Shown here: positions 34,201-46,735 of the stretch, piece after piece
How the letters are laid out: each line of letters opens with the position of its first letter
Numbering within the stretch: position 1 is the first letter of the stretch
Assembly: GCA_009760855.2 (NCBI GenBank)
Contig: WPIO01000007.1
Span: forward strand, 1,675,001-1,739,000
Length of the DNA: 64,000 nucleotides
Source: Cristatella mucedo
Lineage: Eukaryota; Bryozoa; Phylactolaemata; Cristatellidae
Reading direction: 5' to 3'
Notes under the pieces: model-generated
The model's database searches: none
What the model was told of the DNA's origin: nothing
What the model saw: only the letters and a program-made list of their open reading frames with translations
Program-made: the position numbers and the translations under genes

Positions 34201-37200
34201 AGCGATCCTGACCCAAGCAAGTCTCTCTTTGCGGCCGTCTACCGGTCGCCGAGTCATTTCACTGAGCCTTACCCTCGTTACGCTTGTAACGAGCCTGCCT
34301 GAAGTCGCCCGAAGCCGTACCAGCTGAAACATGCAGGCAATTCTCTGCACCGCCGTCACGAGTTCGCTGCTGTCGATTGATGGCTCTGCTTGAGCAATGC
34401 CGGGAGCTCAGCGTTTACCGCCTATCGCGACGCGAGGGTCAGGCGTATAAACACGGCACACGCGTGCCGCTAACTTGACTAATATGGGTTACTCTGACGT
34501 AAAGCTTAGCAGGAACTGTGGGCGTGTCATCGCCGCCACGTGGTTCCTCCCCCAGCCGACGTTCCGTTCGCCCAACGGGAACGCACCTTGCCGGCACGTG
34601 ACGCGTTCCACGCCGCGCAATTCGCTTTCTGCGTGCGTGTCGGCCTGTGCGCAAGCTATCCACTCTCTTCTCTCTCTTAACGCTTCGTGCTCCGGAGCAG
34701 CACGCACGACGGCTGCTCTATCGTATAATACAGTCGTCGTCGACAACGCTTGTGGGGGCTTCGCTCTTCATCGCGCCGCCATCGCGCGCCCGCGAGCCCC
34801 TACGCAACTACCGGCTGCATTGCCAGCTGCGAACGGCCATTTGCCGGGCTGCCAGATTTCGCCTGCGTGCAAATTGTAAAGGCGCGTTATAGTCCACTGT
34901 TGATTGCTGTCCAAATATTCTACGGGTCAGCAAGCATAAGCTGGTCAGTCTGCTGGAGGCGAGCAACTTCCGCTTGTCGCTTGTGCGTCGCTGCAGAGCT
35001 TTCTCATTGGCGGACGCGCACCTGATGAGTGAGTGCACTGCTTCTAGTCACGAGTCCATCCAGTTGGCCGTTGGCCGGCGCACGGCAGAGACTGCAGCAA
35101 GCTTTGGCGTGCAACAGTGGATGGGTACTAGCGAAAGTCCCTGAGAAATCACCGAATAGCCGAATTGAATTTGCGAAGCTTAAAGCTTGAAAGTGGAATC
35201 GCGCGGCGACGCTCGTTAGTTTCCTCTCTGGTCTCTTGCAGATGATGCGTTTTGCGGCAGCGGCGTTTGACAAAGGTGGCGTAGCGTCGAGTGTTTTAAA
35301 GCATGACTCTTATTGGCTTTCTCCGTAGCTTGTTTCTCGAGCAGTTTTCTGCCGCAGTTGTGCATATATTGGGGGCACTTAGCCACTGCTTTTCTCGGAA
35401 TCCATTTCTTACAAACCAGAAAGTAGTTGCTCAAAAAATGTCTTAAGAATGAAAGTCATTGATAATGTTAACCTTGGTAACTTTCCTTATACCACTACCT
35501 CCAAAGAGAGGAAGCAAGGCAATTTAAAAACTTGGTTCGCGTACAATATTTCACTTTGTTGACTTATGTGCACTTTTTTGGCCACTACCTCTTCCCTACA
35601 CCTCAAGTTGGATTTCAGTGCACTTCTGGCTAGAAGATAGTGGCCATGAGAAACCACAGCTACCTTGCGTAGGCAAATAAAAGCTTTTGCAACTTTTCAT
35701 ACTCTCTGGGACAATGTTTGCTTTATATGAGCCAAAACCAAAACTTCTTTCTAAAAACTTCAATTTGTATTAGTCTATCACGTTTCAATTAAAATGAGAC
35801 TTTTATTTTTTTCATACGAATTCATATACAAGTGCACTGGCTTTCCTCAATTTCCCAGCACCCGCGTGCGACTTAAAGGGGATTTACATTTACGCGACTC
35901 ACGCGCTTTCAAAATTATGCAACTAGATTCGGCTGCTTTGCGGTTGCGTGTTGAGACCGGTTCGCAGCGGGCGGATTGATTCGAGTTGCATGCCACCAGC
36001 CCGACGACGTACACGCATACAACTTTTAGAGTGGAATGTACGCACTCTCACGGTTGATTTAGAATTTATTATGAACGGCTTGAGCGCGCCGACAGAGAAG
36101 GCAGTCGGCGCTGCAATGGCAGCAGAGACTACACGCTTCAGTCAAAGCTGAAGTGAAGAAATGAGGTCTGCAACTCCTTCAATAATGGTGCACCGTTCGT
36201 AGGTCGTCTGCTTAGAGTGACCCAGAATTTACACACATCCCTGCACTGGCAACCGAAACTGACCAAGTGGGGCTGGTGGGTCGGGGGTGCGCGGGTAGAG
36301 ATGGGGCCATTTTAACGTTGAATAGATGAGACGCAAAAAATTCGCTACTACTGACCCTGACCTTCCCACTGCTCGTCGGAGACGCGTCCGAGGAGGCGAT
36401 AGCAGCTTAAGGCTGCTGATGCTGCTGCCTGCGCATACGCAGCAGCAGAACTGGAGCATACTTTCGTCATCAGCGAGGGTCGCGGGGCGTAAGTATATGA
36501 TATGGCCCAGATACCCCGCCTTCTGCCCAACGGGAACGCGCGGCTCCGGCTGCCTCCTTGCTCCTCCACTGGACAGGCAGCCATTTTTGTCTTAAAGGAG
36601 ATGTGCCACTTGCGCCCATGAAGTGAACGATGCGGAATATTTTTTAGATGTCCTTTAACGAGGAGGAGGCCTCCTGTGAATAATGCCTTTCTTTAGGGAA
36701 CAAAATCCGCTACTATGGCGCGCTTTCTCCGGTTGCAAAAAAAGTCGCCTTCATCGAGGCCGTACTTCAACCGTCTTAAACAGAGCTTCCAACAGATCTC
36801 CGCCAGAACTAGGCAGCTATTTATACATGAAACGCCAAGACTTCCTATAAATCTAGTGACCGGCACGCTTTTCTTGGCTGACTGCAGCGGCGGCTTCCTA
36901 TTAAGTAGTGGATGCAGGAAACAATTCTCGCCCTTACCTACAATGGCCGCCGCCGCCGCGGATTGGCTAGCAGCGTCGGCCTCATCGAATGCGCTCTCAA
37001 GACTGGAACTTGGCCACCGCATTCCTTCTTCGCTTCAAGGCACATGGCGTCCGTTGATTTCGCTCTGCCCGAGCTCTTGAACTCATTCTCGTGAGCCCTA
37101 CGCAGCAGCAAGCAACTTGCCGTCTTCTGCCGCCGCCGATTCTTGCGTGCATGCGCCGCCGCCGCTGCGGCGGCGGCGGCCTTATCCTTTGCCCATGCTC

Positions 37201-38694
37201 CTCCTATGATACTGCGACGCTCTGCAATCGCGACCTTATCGCTCGACCGCTGGCTTTGAACTGAAGAGCGCTTGCGAAGTAGCCGCTATCAAAAGCGCGA
37301 GTGGCGCGATTTCAATTCTGCAGCTGCAGCTGCGGCTGCGCGAGTTCCGATCTGGCCGGCAGGAACTGCGCGACAGCTCGATCTCAGCTGAGAGACTCTC
37401 TTTCTGCCACGATTTTTCAGGCTGTCAGTGACCGTTCGGCGAGCGGCAACCGAGCGCGAGGAGAGTGATGCAACGCAACGCCGGCAACCTAGTCAATGCT
37501 ATGAGCAATTATTAAGAAAATATATATCCGAGCATTAGTTGCCGTTAGCTCGCCGCGAGTTTTCCAAGAGTCGCTATCCGCACCGGATTTTAAATGCGAC
37601 TAATTTTGTGTGCTTTCACGAGATACTTGCTGCTTACAGCGCTGATTGCACATATTTGAGCGCTTCATCTTAACTTTAAGCGCTTTACGAGAGTCGGGTC
37701 TGTAGGAATTTCGCTCGGCGTACCGTTGCCCGAACAGGCGAGGCTGACGCAGCCTGAGCACCACTTGCTTCCTCTACTGCTCTCCTGACATCTTACTCCG
37801 GTCTCTTTTCTGCCTGTGATGAATGCGGTGGTTGCCCGCCGCCGATTGTACACCGAAAGCTGTTTAAGCTTCGGTAACGCCGCTGTCAGCTCCGCGGCGC
37901 GACGCCAAATGGTCCGTCGGACTTTGCGGAGATAGCGATGGCGACGTAACTAAAAAGCTGTGCAAGATAGGTTGCCAGGGTCCTAAGCATTTTGGTGAGA
38001 TTGCAGTCGTTGGGCTGGCCGTGCTCTAGATACAATTCGGCTGAGCCGCCTCCGGTGCACTCGGTAGAGCTGAGGTCACTTCCGCCGGCTGGCCCACGAC
38101 CCCACCCCACGCAGTCGCCGGCCAGGTGCTCCCGGCTGGCACTACCAGGTACGTCCGGCTGATACTTTACGGTGCGGCAACTGCTCCGCCGGCGGCGACT
38201 GCTCCGCCGGCGGCGACTGCTCCGCCGCGGTAGCCTACCCAGGCCAAATCCCTGCTTACTGCTTCTCCCGCAGACCCCAACTTCCAACTGCCTCCGCCGC
38301 TGCTGCTGTTGCTGCTTCGGGCTTAAGCCTCGAGGCCCTCGCAGCTATTGCATGAACGATGGCTGGCAGGAAATAGTGCTCCGCTCCTGAATCACCCGAA
38401 TTCGCAAAGTCTACAAAGCATCTGCATCGGAAATGGTGATTTCTGAAAGCAGTATCACATAATAAAACGTGCACAGGCACATACAAACATGTTTTGCTAC
38501 TTTAACGTAGAAGAAGCTATTTAATCTAGCGAGCACGCGCGAGAGGCGTAGTTTGTGGCTTGATTGGTGCGGCGCTGGCGGCTGTGGCCTCCGCTAGTCA
38601 CGTTCTCAGGTCGGGCACCATGACGCCAGATGACTGATCGGTCTTGGGGCTGGAAGTCGCGGAGGGGCTTAGTGTGGAATTTTGGGTCTTGGAC
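34201..38694. other. CpG-richer intergenic region without an identifiable gene
   Basis: The region has many GC-driven open frames on both strands that contradict each other. Notable local sequence: a GCCGCCGCCGC/GCGGCGGCGGC palindrome near 37154-37182 and an 18-bp tandem repeat (GACTGCTCCGCCGGCGGC, three copies) near 38178-38230. No exon with family similarity was found. Confidence 0.4.
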
Positions 38695-38985
38695 GCCCTA
38701 TAATAATAATACACTTGATAAAGTACCCTCAGAGAAGTCAATCTCTTTTTAGGGGCTTTACATTTGCTGCTCTGGAAACGCAATCAGATGGTTAGTGGTA
38801 GCATGCTCGATAAACAAGAATAACATGGTTAGGGGTGACATGCACAGGGTCAGCATGCAAGCATGGTTAGTGGCAGCATGCACAGTGTCAGCACGCATAA
38901 GCACATAAAGGAAAAATTGTAGGAACCCACTAAATGCTGTGACAAATAAGGTGCGTTTTTAATTTCGTTTTACCTAGGTAATTAT
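38695..38985 (-). mobile_element. LINE 3' end with short (ATT)n tail
   Basis: The - strand ends in ATTATTATT, preceded by the terminal TTCTCTGAGGGTAC motif, GCAGCAAATGTAAAG and the full set of GCATGCTGAC repeats. It is cut just past the AAAAACGCACC segment. Confidence 0.85.
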
Positions 38986-39578
38986 TTTTAAATATTTAAC
39001 GTTTTTTCATTATCGGAAGTAGCATCGTAGCTGCGTCAGACGCTGACCTGTCCGCTTCGCTGAGATTGCTCTTGTTGAGCTCAGTGTAATTACTGAAGTT
39101 TTCCGAGTTAGTTGTGAATATAGAAGTTTGTTGCCGCTGTTTAAACTTTAGGAGGAGCAATTCAAAAATACGTCAACTGGTCCAAATTGCTTCGTCTAGT
39201 TGTAAAATGGCAAGCCGCAATCACGAGTGTAAATTTGTAATGCTAGCTTGAGTTCACAAATCGCCGTTTTGATATTGTTGCTGCTACGCAGACTCAGAAA
39301 ATGGCAACGATACTTATACCACCGGGTTATGGCTTACTGCGGGTTGGCATTTTATCAGATTCTGACACAGTGCTAAAAAAGAGGGACAGACCAAAGAAAG
39401 CTAATGCAAAAATTAAAGGTGCGACTAAGCGTTTACGCAAGATCTGAAGACCGAGTCGTACTCCATGCTTGTGAGGCCGTTCCTGTAAGTGATAAGATGC
39501 TGCAGCGCTTTAAGAGCTCGAGTGGCAAGATACGTCACTTTCGCAATTTATTTAACAACTACGCGTTTGCTTATTGAC

Positions 39579-39637
<59 letters not shown>

Positions 39638-40320
39638 ATTGCCTTCCGCCAAGTTCACAGAGCCTTCTTTTCCCACAGCAATTTATCCACGCCATTCAAC
39701 GCCGTATGCTTTATTGACAGGCCTTTGAAATTAACACTGTTCATTTCCTACGGAGCATAGATTTTACTTATGACAGGCAGCGAGCAGATAGTGAACTCGT
39801 GCAGGGGTAAGAGTTTGCTATTATTATGTGGCAATTGGTCAGTAGAACTGAATGCTCGACATGGTCCGCAGGACTTGCCGATGAATCTAATGTAAAGGAT
39901 AAACTCAGGATGTAGCTGATACACATTATTGCGGGAGTTCATAGTAATGATCAACAATTTTAGCCGCCTTATCTGCTTGAGTGTACGAATTATGTCCGTT
40001 CTTTTTAAGGACAAAGAAAATAATCGCATGTGAGCGCGTGATGAAGTTTGCATTCGCGCTAAAGTTTCTGCCTATAGATTACAGCGTCGATTTGATAACG
40101 AACTGACGTTTAGTACGAAGAGCAACAAAGAAAATGGTCGCAGAGAGATGAATAGCGAATGCTCATAATGCTATGGGTAAGTCTTTCGGTTGTCGGTGAT
40201 GCTAGGAATAATTAAGATTCTCAGTTGGAAGGTGCGTGACCGATTAAAAACACAGGAGTCGCTAATGTTCGATTAGGTAATTTTCACAGCAGTTGCCGAT
40301 CATTTTCCGAAACGTCTCGC
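38986..40320. other. Intergenic DNA with an AG repeat
   Basis: An (AG)n tract fills 39581-39633. No other feature is supported. Confidence 0.5.
39581..39633 (+). repeat. (AG)n microsatellite
   Basis: 53 bases of uninterrupted AG. Confidence 0.95.
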
Positions 40321-40479
40321 CCTAGTTTAAAGCAGCGACGCTTTTGACACCGCCCGCCCGCCCGCTCGACAGCGAGTCCACCAGCCCGCCCGCCCGCCCG
40401 CCAGCCAAAAAGTTTCTGTCGTCAAAGGATACGCGGTTCTTTTCCGGGCGTCGCAGTGTTGCCTTTGTGCGCTCTTTCC

Positions 40480-40985
40480 AGTGTCGGCAGCGAGACTGTT
40501 TTTCCAGGCAATGACGTCGCCGCCGCCGAGTCGTCAGCCACGCGTCCAACATGCAACCCCCCTGGGCGCTCGCGAGACTACCCGGAGGTGGCCCTCTGCC
40601 CGGTGCTGGCTAACCGTAGCAAGCGCGTCGCAGCCTCGAGCGACGAAGAAGATGCCAGCGATGTCAGCGATGGAGAGCTCAACGTGTGCGCTTAACGCTT
40701 TCGCGAATGGGGACGCCTATTCTTTACCGCCAAGTACGAAGCGGCGGACGCGCGGCAGCTGTCAGCTGAATAGGACGCTTATCTCAAGTTCAAAGCGCAG
40801 CTGATAAAAACTCAAAAAGAAAACTCCCCGGCTTCGTGTCCACAAATAGGTCTCATCGTGAAGATATCGGCAGTGCATGCTAAATTAGCTGGCAATGCTA
40901 TTCACTTTCTCCTCAAGCTTTCAGGCGAGTACACTAGAAGCCTTTCTCACCTTTCTTGCGGCCCCTTCGCTGTACGACTTAAAAT
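40480..40985 (+). pseudogene. Decayed protein frame of unknown family
   Basis: One + strand frame carries a protein-like text interrupted by only two stops before 40985. It has a basic-to-acidic stretch (RSKRVAASSDEEDASDVSDG), a stop at 40693-40695, then RFREWGRLFFTAKYEAADAR and QLSAE, a stop, and DAYLKFKAQLIKTQKE. The second stop is TAG where one base change would give Gln. A CCCG-rich and CpG-rich segment lies upstream (40347-40403). It could be a retrocopy without introns, a repeat-borne frame, or chance; a second frame over 40481-40804 is also open. I do not recognise the family. Confidence 0.3.
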
Positions 40986-42929
40986 TTGAACTTATTTCGG
41001 CTAGAATTTGTACGTGCTATGCCTATTTTGGGCTTCGTTTAGTTTATTATAGTTATTGCGCGACATCTCGCCGGCATCGGTGCAACCTAACTTTGCTTCA
41101 ATTTCTCCGTTAGCCGAAAAATTCTTAGTATGCATGAGAGGGCTTCACATTTTTAGTATTTAGACCGGTGGTACTGCGATGTAGCCTTGAGCAAAGAAGT
41201 CTTTTCCCGGGCTTGAACGCGTAGAATTTGGCGGAGGAGTCGCAATGTGGGAAAACCCGTGTCCTACTATTTGAAAAATTGTATTGCGTTGAGTTATTTT
41301 GTCTGACCTTGAGTGAAATCCAGCTGGCACTCTTAATATCATACGCTGCTGGTGCAGCACGTAAGTACACTGGAGGTTATTAAGCTCGGCGTCACTCTTT
41401 CAAATGTGGCACTCCTCCTGCTGCAGGGGCTACGACAAAGAGCGAGCAAATTGAAGACGCTGCAGTAAGTTACCTGGCGTAGACAAAACTCAATAGTTAT
41501 AATAGGTGAACGTGGACAGCTGAAGGGACGCTATACAAAAGTTACTGTTAAAGGCCAGCTGCTTAGCTTGGAAACACTCTCAGGTCAAGGCCACAGTATG
41601 GTTTCAACTTAAAAAAATGGTGCACCCCGAATGCACTGTGTCTGGCTCAGATGGAGCTCTTAACAGTCTCAAAAGCGGGCGCAAGCACATCGAGCTGTTG
41701 CTATTAGCAACGGCATACTTAGGATCTTGAGGCCAATAGGCATTTCGAGGCCAATAGGCAATCTTCACTTTCCGTAACACAAACTTGATTGGCTGCTGCT
41801 CTGTGAGCCGCTGGTAAAGTTTCTTGAATTGGATGCTGTGAGCGAATCCCCATCTAATCAGGATATTCCTTCGATAGACTTAATCTCGAATGAGCTCTTA
41901 CACGACAATAATAGGATCATGGCTCCGCTCTTATTTGTTTTGCAATTTTAGCCTGGCGATGCTATTTCCTCGAGGTCGGGGTCAGGTTGTCCTCGAGAAC
42001 AAAGCGAAGCTATTGCTCCAGGATTCCCTTCTCAGTTAGCGTCACGGCCGCCTTGCAAACGATTTACCAATCTACCAATGGCTCGCTCAAATCGATTGCT
42101 TATGTCGCAGTGATTTACTGGCCGAGACCGCTGAAATGCATCTCGCTCTGCAGCAAGTGCTTTATTATTAAGATTAGAAAGTCAATGCTCGCTGCTACCT
42201 AATCAGGTTTTCCTTGAGCTACATAGAAGCGAGCCTGACTGAAAGTTCTAGGCCGTGCACGGAAGCTTGAGAGTTTAACTACGCTATGGCTGATATAACA
42301 AACCAAAGAAGTGCAAGAAATGCTCCATAAAATTCTTTCCCAGAGTTGCCGTTTAGTGGCCACCCTATTCAAGTGTATAATATTGACCTAGTCGCTCGAA
42401 TAATCGTGTCAAATTTTAAGTTCCTCATTGTAAATCGTCTGCATGCAGCGATGCAACTCTGAAATTGGGAGAAAAGATCAATAGGCAATGCAAATAGCCG
42501 AAGTGCAGACAATGATTGGGATGTTTTTATTTATAAGGAGGTAAACATACGTTGTCATATCGAGATCGGCCGCTTTGTAATTTCACAGATTGCCACCGAT
42601 CAGGTGATTAACTTCTTTATGTCAGACCAGGTTTTACTACTGAATGCTTTGTACAGCAATAAAATTATAAAAGCCTCAAGGTTGATATTGATCGGGATTT
42701 TAAAATTCTAATAGCTCTATCATTGCACTTAGACAAAGTGAGACGCTTCACAAAGAAGCGCTATACATGTATGACCCAGTTTATAAATAGGAGGCCGCGG
42801 TAGAAGGCGCATGCTGCTCCAGCAGTAGCTAGTTCAGCCTGATTGAGCTTTCGCTTAAAAGTTCCGCACTTTATCCTCACCGGGCCCTTACATAATATTT
42901 ATATTACATGTAACTAATAAGTATACGTA
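40986..42929. other. Intergenic DNA with nothing recognised
   Basis: No repeat family or coding signal seen on either strand. Confidence 0.45.
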
Positions 42930-42931
42930 TA

Positions 42932-43593
42932 TCCAGTCGACCCTCGTTTATCGCGGTTAATCCGTTACCGACTCTACTGCGATAGGTGAATTTCCGAAAA
43001 GTACGATTCTTTATTTATAAATCGAATATTTTTGTATTCAATGCATAGAAGACCTGTTTATGAACTTCTAAATAAGGTTTTTAACATTAGAGCCCTCCGG
43101 ACATGAAATAAAACCCTTTGATTCACCATTATACTCGTATTACCAAATATATTAGACAAAATAACAGGAAAATAGACATATTAGATATTGCAAACATCGT
43201 ATTGTCATTATTGTATATTTAATTACACACACCCAATTCTTACGCACAAACAGCAAGCTATGAAAATAGTGCGCTTGGCGATGAAGCGATTAAGAGGAAG
43301 AGATGTACAGCACAGCAAAGACGAGCAAGGCTACTGCTCCTCTGAAGGCCCAACTTCGGTAGGAGAGTCTTCAGGTAATGCAGTATTTTCAGCGGGTGTC
43401 ACCGTCTTCTTCCGCGTTCCATAGTACAGTAATTTTAATTATAATACAAGGGTGTGTAATTGACGTACAAAAGAGCGCGCGCTTTGCCATTTTAACTTTT
43501 TCGATCAACTTTGTAATGAATATACACGTATTTAAAAAAACCCGCGATAGAGTGAAGCCACGAAAGTCGAAGCGTGAAGTGGCGAGGGACGAC

Positions 43594-43597
<4 letters not shown>
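42932..43597. mobile_element. Pogo/Tigger-like (Tc1/mariner) non-autonomous element, 666 bp
   Basis: The left end TCCAGTCGACCCTCG and the inverted right end TGCAGTCGTCCCTCG agree at 13 of 15 positions. Both are followed inside by a CGCGG/CCGCG block, and TA stands outside each end (42930-42931, 43598-43599), as for Tc1/mariner target sites. The interior has no intact transposase. Similarity of the end CAGTxGACCCTxG to Tigger elements is from memory. Confidence 0.62.
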
Positions 43598-43663
<66 letters not shown>

Positions 43664-43670
43664 TATATAT
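43597..43670. repeat. (AT)n microsatellite at the end of the pogo-like element
   Basis: About 65 bases of AT repeats start at the TA beside the element's right end. The element probably inserted into a TA-rich site. Confidence 0.9.
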
Positions 43671-44164
43671 GAAATTGGACTTCGAGCGTGCGCAGGTACG
43701 CTGTGAAGCCGGCGGGTTGCTACAATGGCGACGATATTCTGCGGCGGTTCTTTCGAGAGGCGCACGCGGCATGGGCCGCGAAACAAGACCCGTGAGATTT
43801 CGCTGGATCCTTAACTCAGTAAGGTCCAGTTTTTGAATACAGATATCTCGTAGGACGTCGAACAAATACACTTTGAATCCCGAAGCGGCTTTCGCTTGTG
43901 AACCGGGACCGTACCAAAGTGAATTGCCTCAGAAAAGAAGTCCTGCACAAACTAAGGGTATTTTGTTGAGGAGGTTGATCGGACTCGCTGACCTGCAAAC
44001 ACCCCCACACACTGACGGTCACACACGCAAGCATATATGCATAGGTAAATGCATGCAAACACATTCGTACATATGTCGGCTAATCAAGCTCTTAAGTCTT
44101 GGTGAAGCCGGATAAAGCCGCCATTCAGGACTCATCGCTTTCGTGGGCGGCCTTACGACGCTAA
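43671..44164. other. Intergenic DNA with nothing recognised
   Basis: Short open frames only. Confidence 0.45.
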
Positions 44165-44325
44165 GACGCCGAGTTGGTTTGTCCCAATGGTTATGGTGCT
44201 TGCCTCAAATCAAGGTCAAGGTGAATATATTTGATGACCGAGGTTGTGAGCTCGAGCCACGTGGCATGTGTGAAGCGCCAGATAAGATATTAAGATCTCT
44301 TAGGGAAATATAAACATTATTTGTA
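44165..44325 (+). mobile_element. SINE family B, copy 3, degraded
   Basis: CCGAGTTGGTTTGTCCCAAT then GGTTATGGTGCTTGCC, a weakened B box GAGCTCGAGCC and a tail GATATTAAGATCTCTTAGGG follow the family order. An internal insertion separates the A and B box areas. Confidence 0.65.
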
Positions 44326-45257
44326 TTTTTATATTTTAAGAGCCAGGTGGCTCTTCAATTCTTTTTGGAAAAGACAGCTTGACTGATGAAGAGAGATGAA
44401 AGCACTGCAGCATTAATTATTGTTAACGTTCAGAGAGATTGGGCTGCTCTGATTATCCACACCCATTGAAGGAAGTAGTCGTCATAGTTCGTAGAGTAAT
44501 GGAACTCCTAGCCAGTTTGAAGGCTATCGACGTTTCGGTTCAGTGCGTAATTCAGCTAATCTCAAGACTTTCCAGCGCATGTGAAGCTCATAGTTTTGGG
44601 GTTAACTTTTCATATGAGAGGCGTAAAAGTCTTGAATTTTTAGTCGCATAATGTGGATTTCGGATTTTTTAATCCTGAACTCCACTGCAGGGACATTTTC
44701 ATCCGGATCTTCGGGGCGAGATGACCAAATGCGCTGGGAGGGGTGGAGGGTCTACTAGCCACCTCCGCAAAGCCAGCTCAGCTCCTACGAAAAGCGCTTC
44801 CGCCGCCGTGGCGATCATCAAAGCGTGTTCACTCTGACCTTACGGTCGATCAAATCCTAATTGTTGAGATGAGAGTGACTGGATAGTCTTAGCAAAGGGT
44901 GTGCTCTGTATCTGTTGGTCTGCCAATGAGACTGTCGAATCGACCGACCTTGGGTTTGCTCTACGTTCACACGCTACTCGCAAAGGCCTAACACCTGTCA
45001 GTAGACACAGAGTCAGCATTGCTTCGCGTGTACAACGACCTCCTTAGGAATTAAGACTTGGGTAAAAATGTTCTACTTGTTTTGCTTGATCTTTCGGCAG
45101 GTTTTGATACACACGATCACCAAGTCCTTCTTTAGTGCCTCTCATCTCGTCTGGGCATCACTGGCACTGCTCTGCAATGGTCCAGGTCCTATCTCAGTGG
45201 GAGACTCCAGAGTATTGACGTGAATGGACAAATATCATCATAGGTACCTCTGAAACA

Positions 45258-45497
45258 TGAGATGAAATGAGATGGATGAAATAAAATGAATAGAAATGAG
45301 ATGAAGCATGAGGACTGGTAAGACGTGATGGCACACTAGGCAAGGCGGCTGCCTTATACGACCTCGTTCCCGAGGTCGTGGGTTCGAATCCTGGGGTGAG
45401 TGATACTTTACCGCCTCTGCAAGCGGTGGTGATAGCCGTAAAGGCTATTCTGTCGCTATACAAAAGAGGCTGCTAAATCAGCTAGTGATTTTCCTTC
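45258..45497 (+). mobile_element. SINE family A, copy 5, nested in the LINE
   Basis: The A box TGGCACACTAGG (45329-45340) and B box GGTTCGAATCC (45381-45391) are well preserved. The body runs to GCTAAATCAGCTA. A GAGATGAAATGAGATGG-type short-repeat stretch lies before the tRNA part. LINE sequence breaks off before and resumes after it, within the GVPQGS motif region. Confidence 0.85.
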
Positions 45498-45681
45498 AGG
45501 GCTACGTGCTACGTCCAGTTCATTTCGCGGTTTATTCTCTCCCTCTTGCCGATGTGATTGTCAAGCACAATCTAGGCTTTCACTTCTATACTGATGACAC
45601 CCAGCTGCACCTTTGCTTTGATCCCTCCCAACCTTCGAGCACCTCAAATTCTCTCAACTCCCTTGCTCCATGCATTGATGA

Positions 45682-45722
45682 CATCTGGGGCGCTATACAA
45701 ATAAATTATATTTATTTATTTA
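45682..45722 (+). mobile_element. 36-base retroposed tail fragment with target duplication ATCTG
   Basis: GGGCGCTATACAAATAAATT, then ATATTTATTTATTT, interrupts the LINE frame between two copies of ATCTG. Removing it and one ATCTG restores GATGACATCTGCACATGGATGG, the uninterrupted LINE frame. The insert equals the 3' tail of SINE family B. Confidence 0.85.
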
Positions 45723-46735
45723 TCTGCACATGGATGGAAGCCTATTTTCTAAAATTAAATGATGATAGAATTAACTAGTTATATAAAAATCGAGTGCGAT
45801 TCAGAAATTGGAAAGGCTAACGCTCAAAATCGGCTCTGCCAGCATATCTCCTGTTGAATCTGCACAAAATCTAGGCATTATGTTCTCAAGTGACCTTTCG
45901 TTAGACGACCACATAAGCTCTACAATCAATTCTGCATAATTGTAGCTACACAACATTGCTAAAAATAAGGGCTTTCTTAGATACGGATACCACATTTAAG
46001 TTGGTCTATGCAGTTGTGCAATCACGTTTTGACTTCTGTAACACACTGCTTGCTGGCCTACTGGCATGTGCAATCAGGCGATTACAGCGGGTGCAAAACT
46101 CCACAGCTAGGCTTGTCTATCGCGAGCATCGCAGTTGCCACATCACACCACTTCTCATCGACCTGCACTGGTTCCCTGTCAAGCAACGGATCGACCTCGA
46201 AGTTTTGTCGCTCACTTTTTAGGTCACTTCATCCTTTGGCTCCAGCCTATCTCTCAGATCTACTCCCCAGCAGGCCAAGTATCGTACCAACCGCTTTTGG
46301 GAATCTAACTGTTTACCTATACCTCGTACAAACCTCAAGTCCTTTGGAGACAGTGCATTTAGTTCGTATGCAACCAAAGCCTCACTACCGGCTCACTCCT
46401 AACTTCCGTCACGACTTCTCGTGACTAGACCACATTTTTTTTCAAACGCACCCATTTATGACGGCATTTAGTGGGTCCCTGTGATTCGACCTTTATGTGC
46501 TTATGCGTGCTGACAGTGTTGCACGCTGCCACTAACCACATGTGCATGCCGACCCTATGCATGTCATCCCTAACCATGTTATTCTTGCTGTTTATCGAGC
46601 ATGCTGACACTAACCATTTGATTGTGTTCCTTTGCAGCAAACGTACTGCGCATGGAAAGAGATTGAGCTCTCTGAGGGCGCTTATCAAGCGTTTTATTAC
46701 TATTATTGTTGTTATTATTATAGACTGAGAGGTGA

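Larger units (their letters stand above)
44990..46735 (+). mobile_element. LINE, long copy with reverse transcriptase, no intact ORF
   Basis: On the + strand: ESALLRVYNDLL-like start, motif A with LVLLDLSAGFDT, GITGTALQW, a break by SINE family A, then LGFHFYTDDTQLHLCFDPSQ (YTDD for YADD), FLKLNDDRIN, a C-terminal AARLVYREHRSCHITPLL segment and LHWFPVKQRID. The 3' region has CATGCTGAC repeats, GCAGCAAACGTACTGCG and an ATT tail. Two later insertions (SINE A and a 36-base tail fragment) lie inside. Confidence 0.88.

Noticed and set aside
34331-34393. Short frame starting MQAILCTAVTS after a TATA-like box
   Set aside because: Only 20 codons, with no splice donor and no similarity.
36693-37080. 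Overlapping 109- and 121-codon frames on opposite strands
   Set aside because: Neither shows a domain or splice context, and both arise in CpG-rich DNA.
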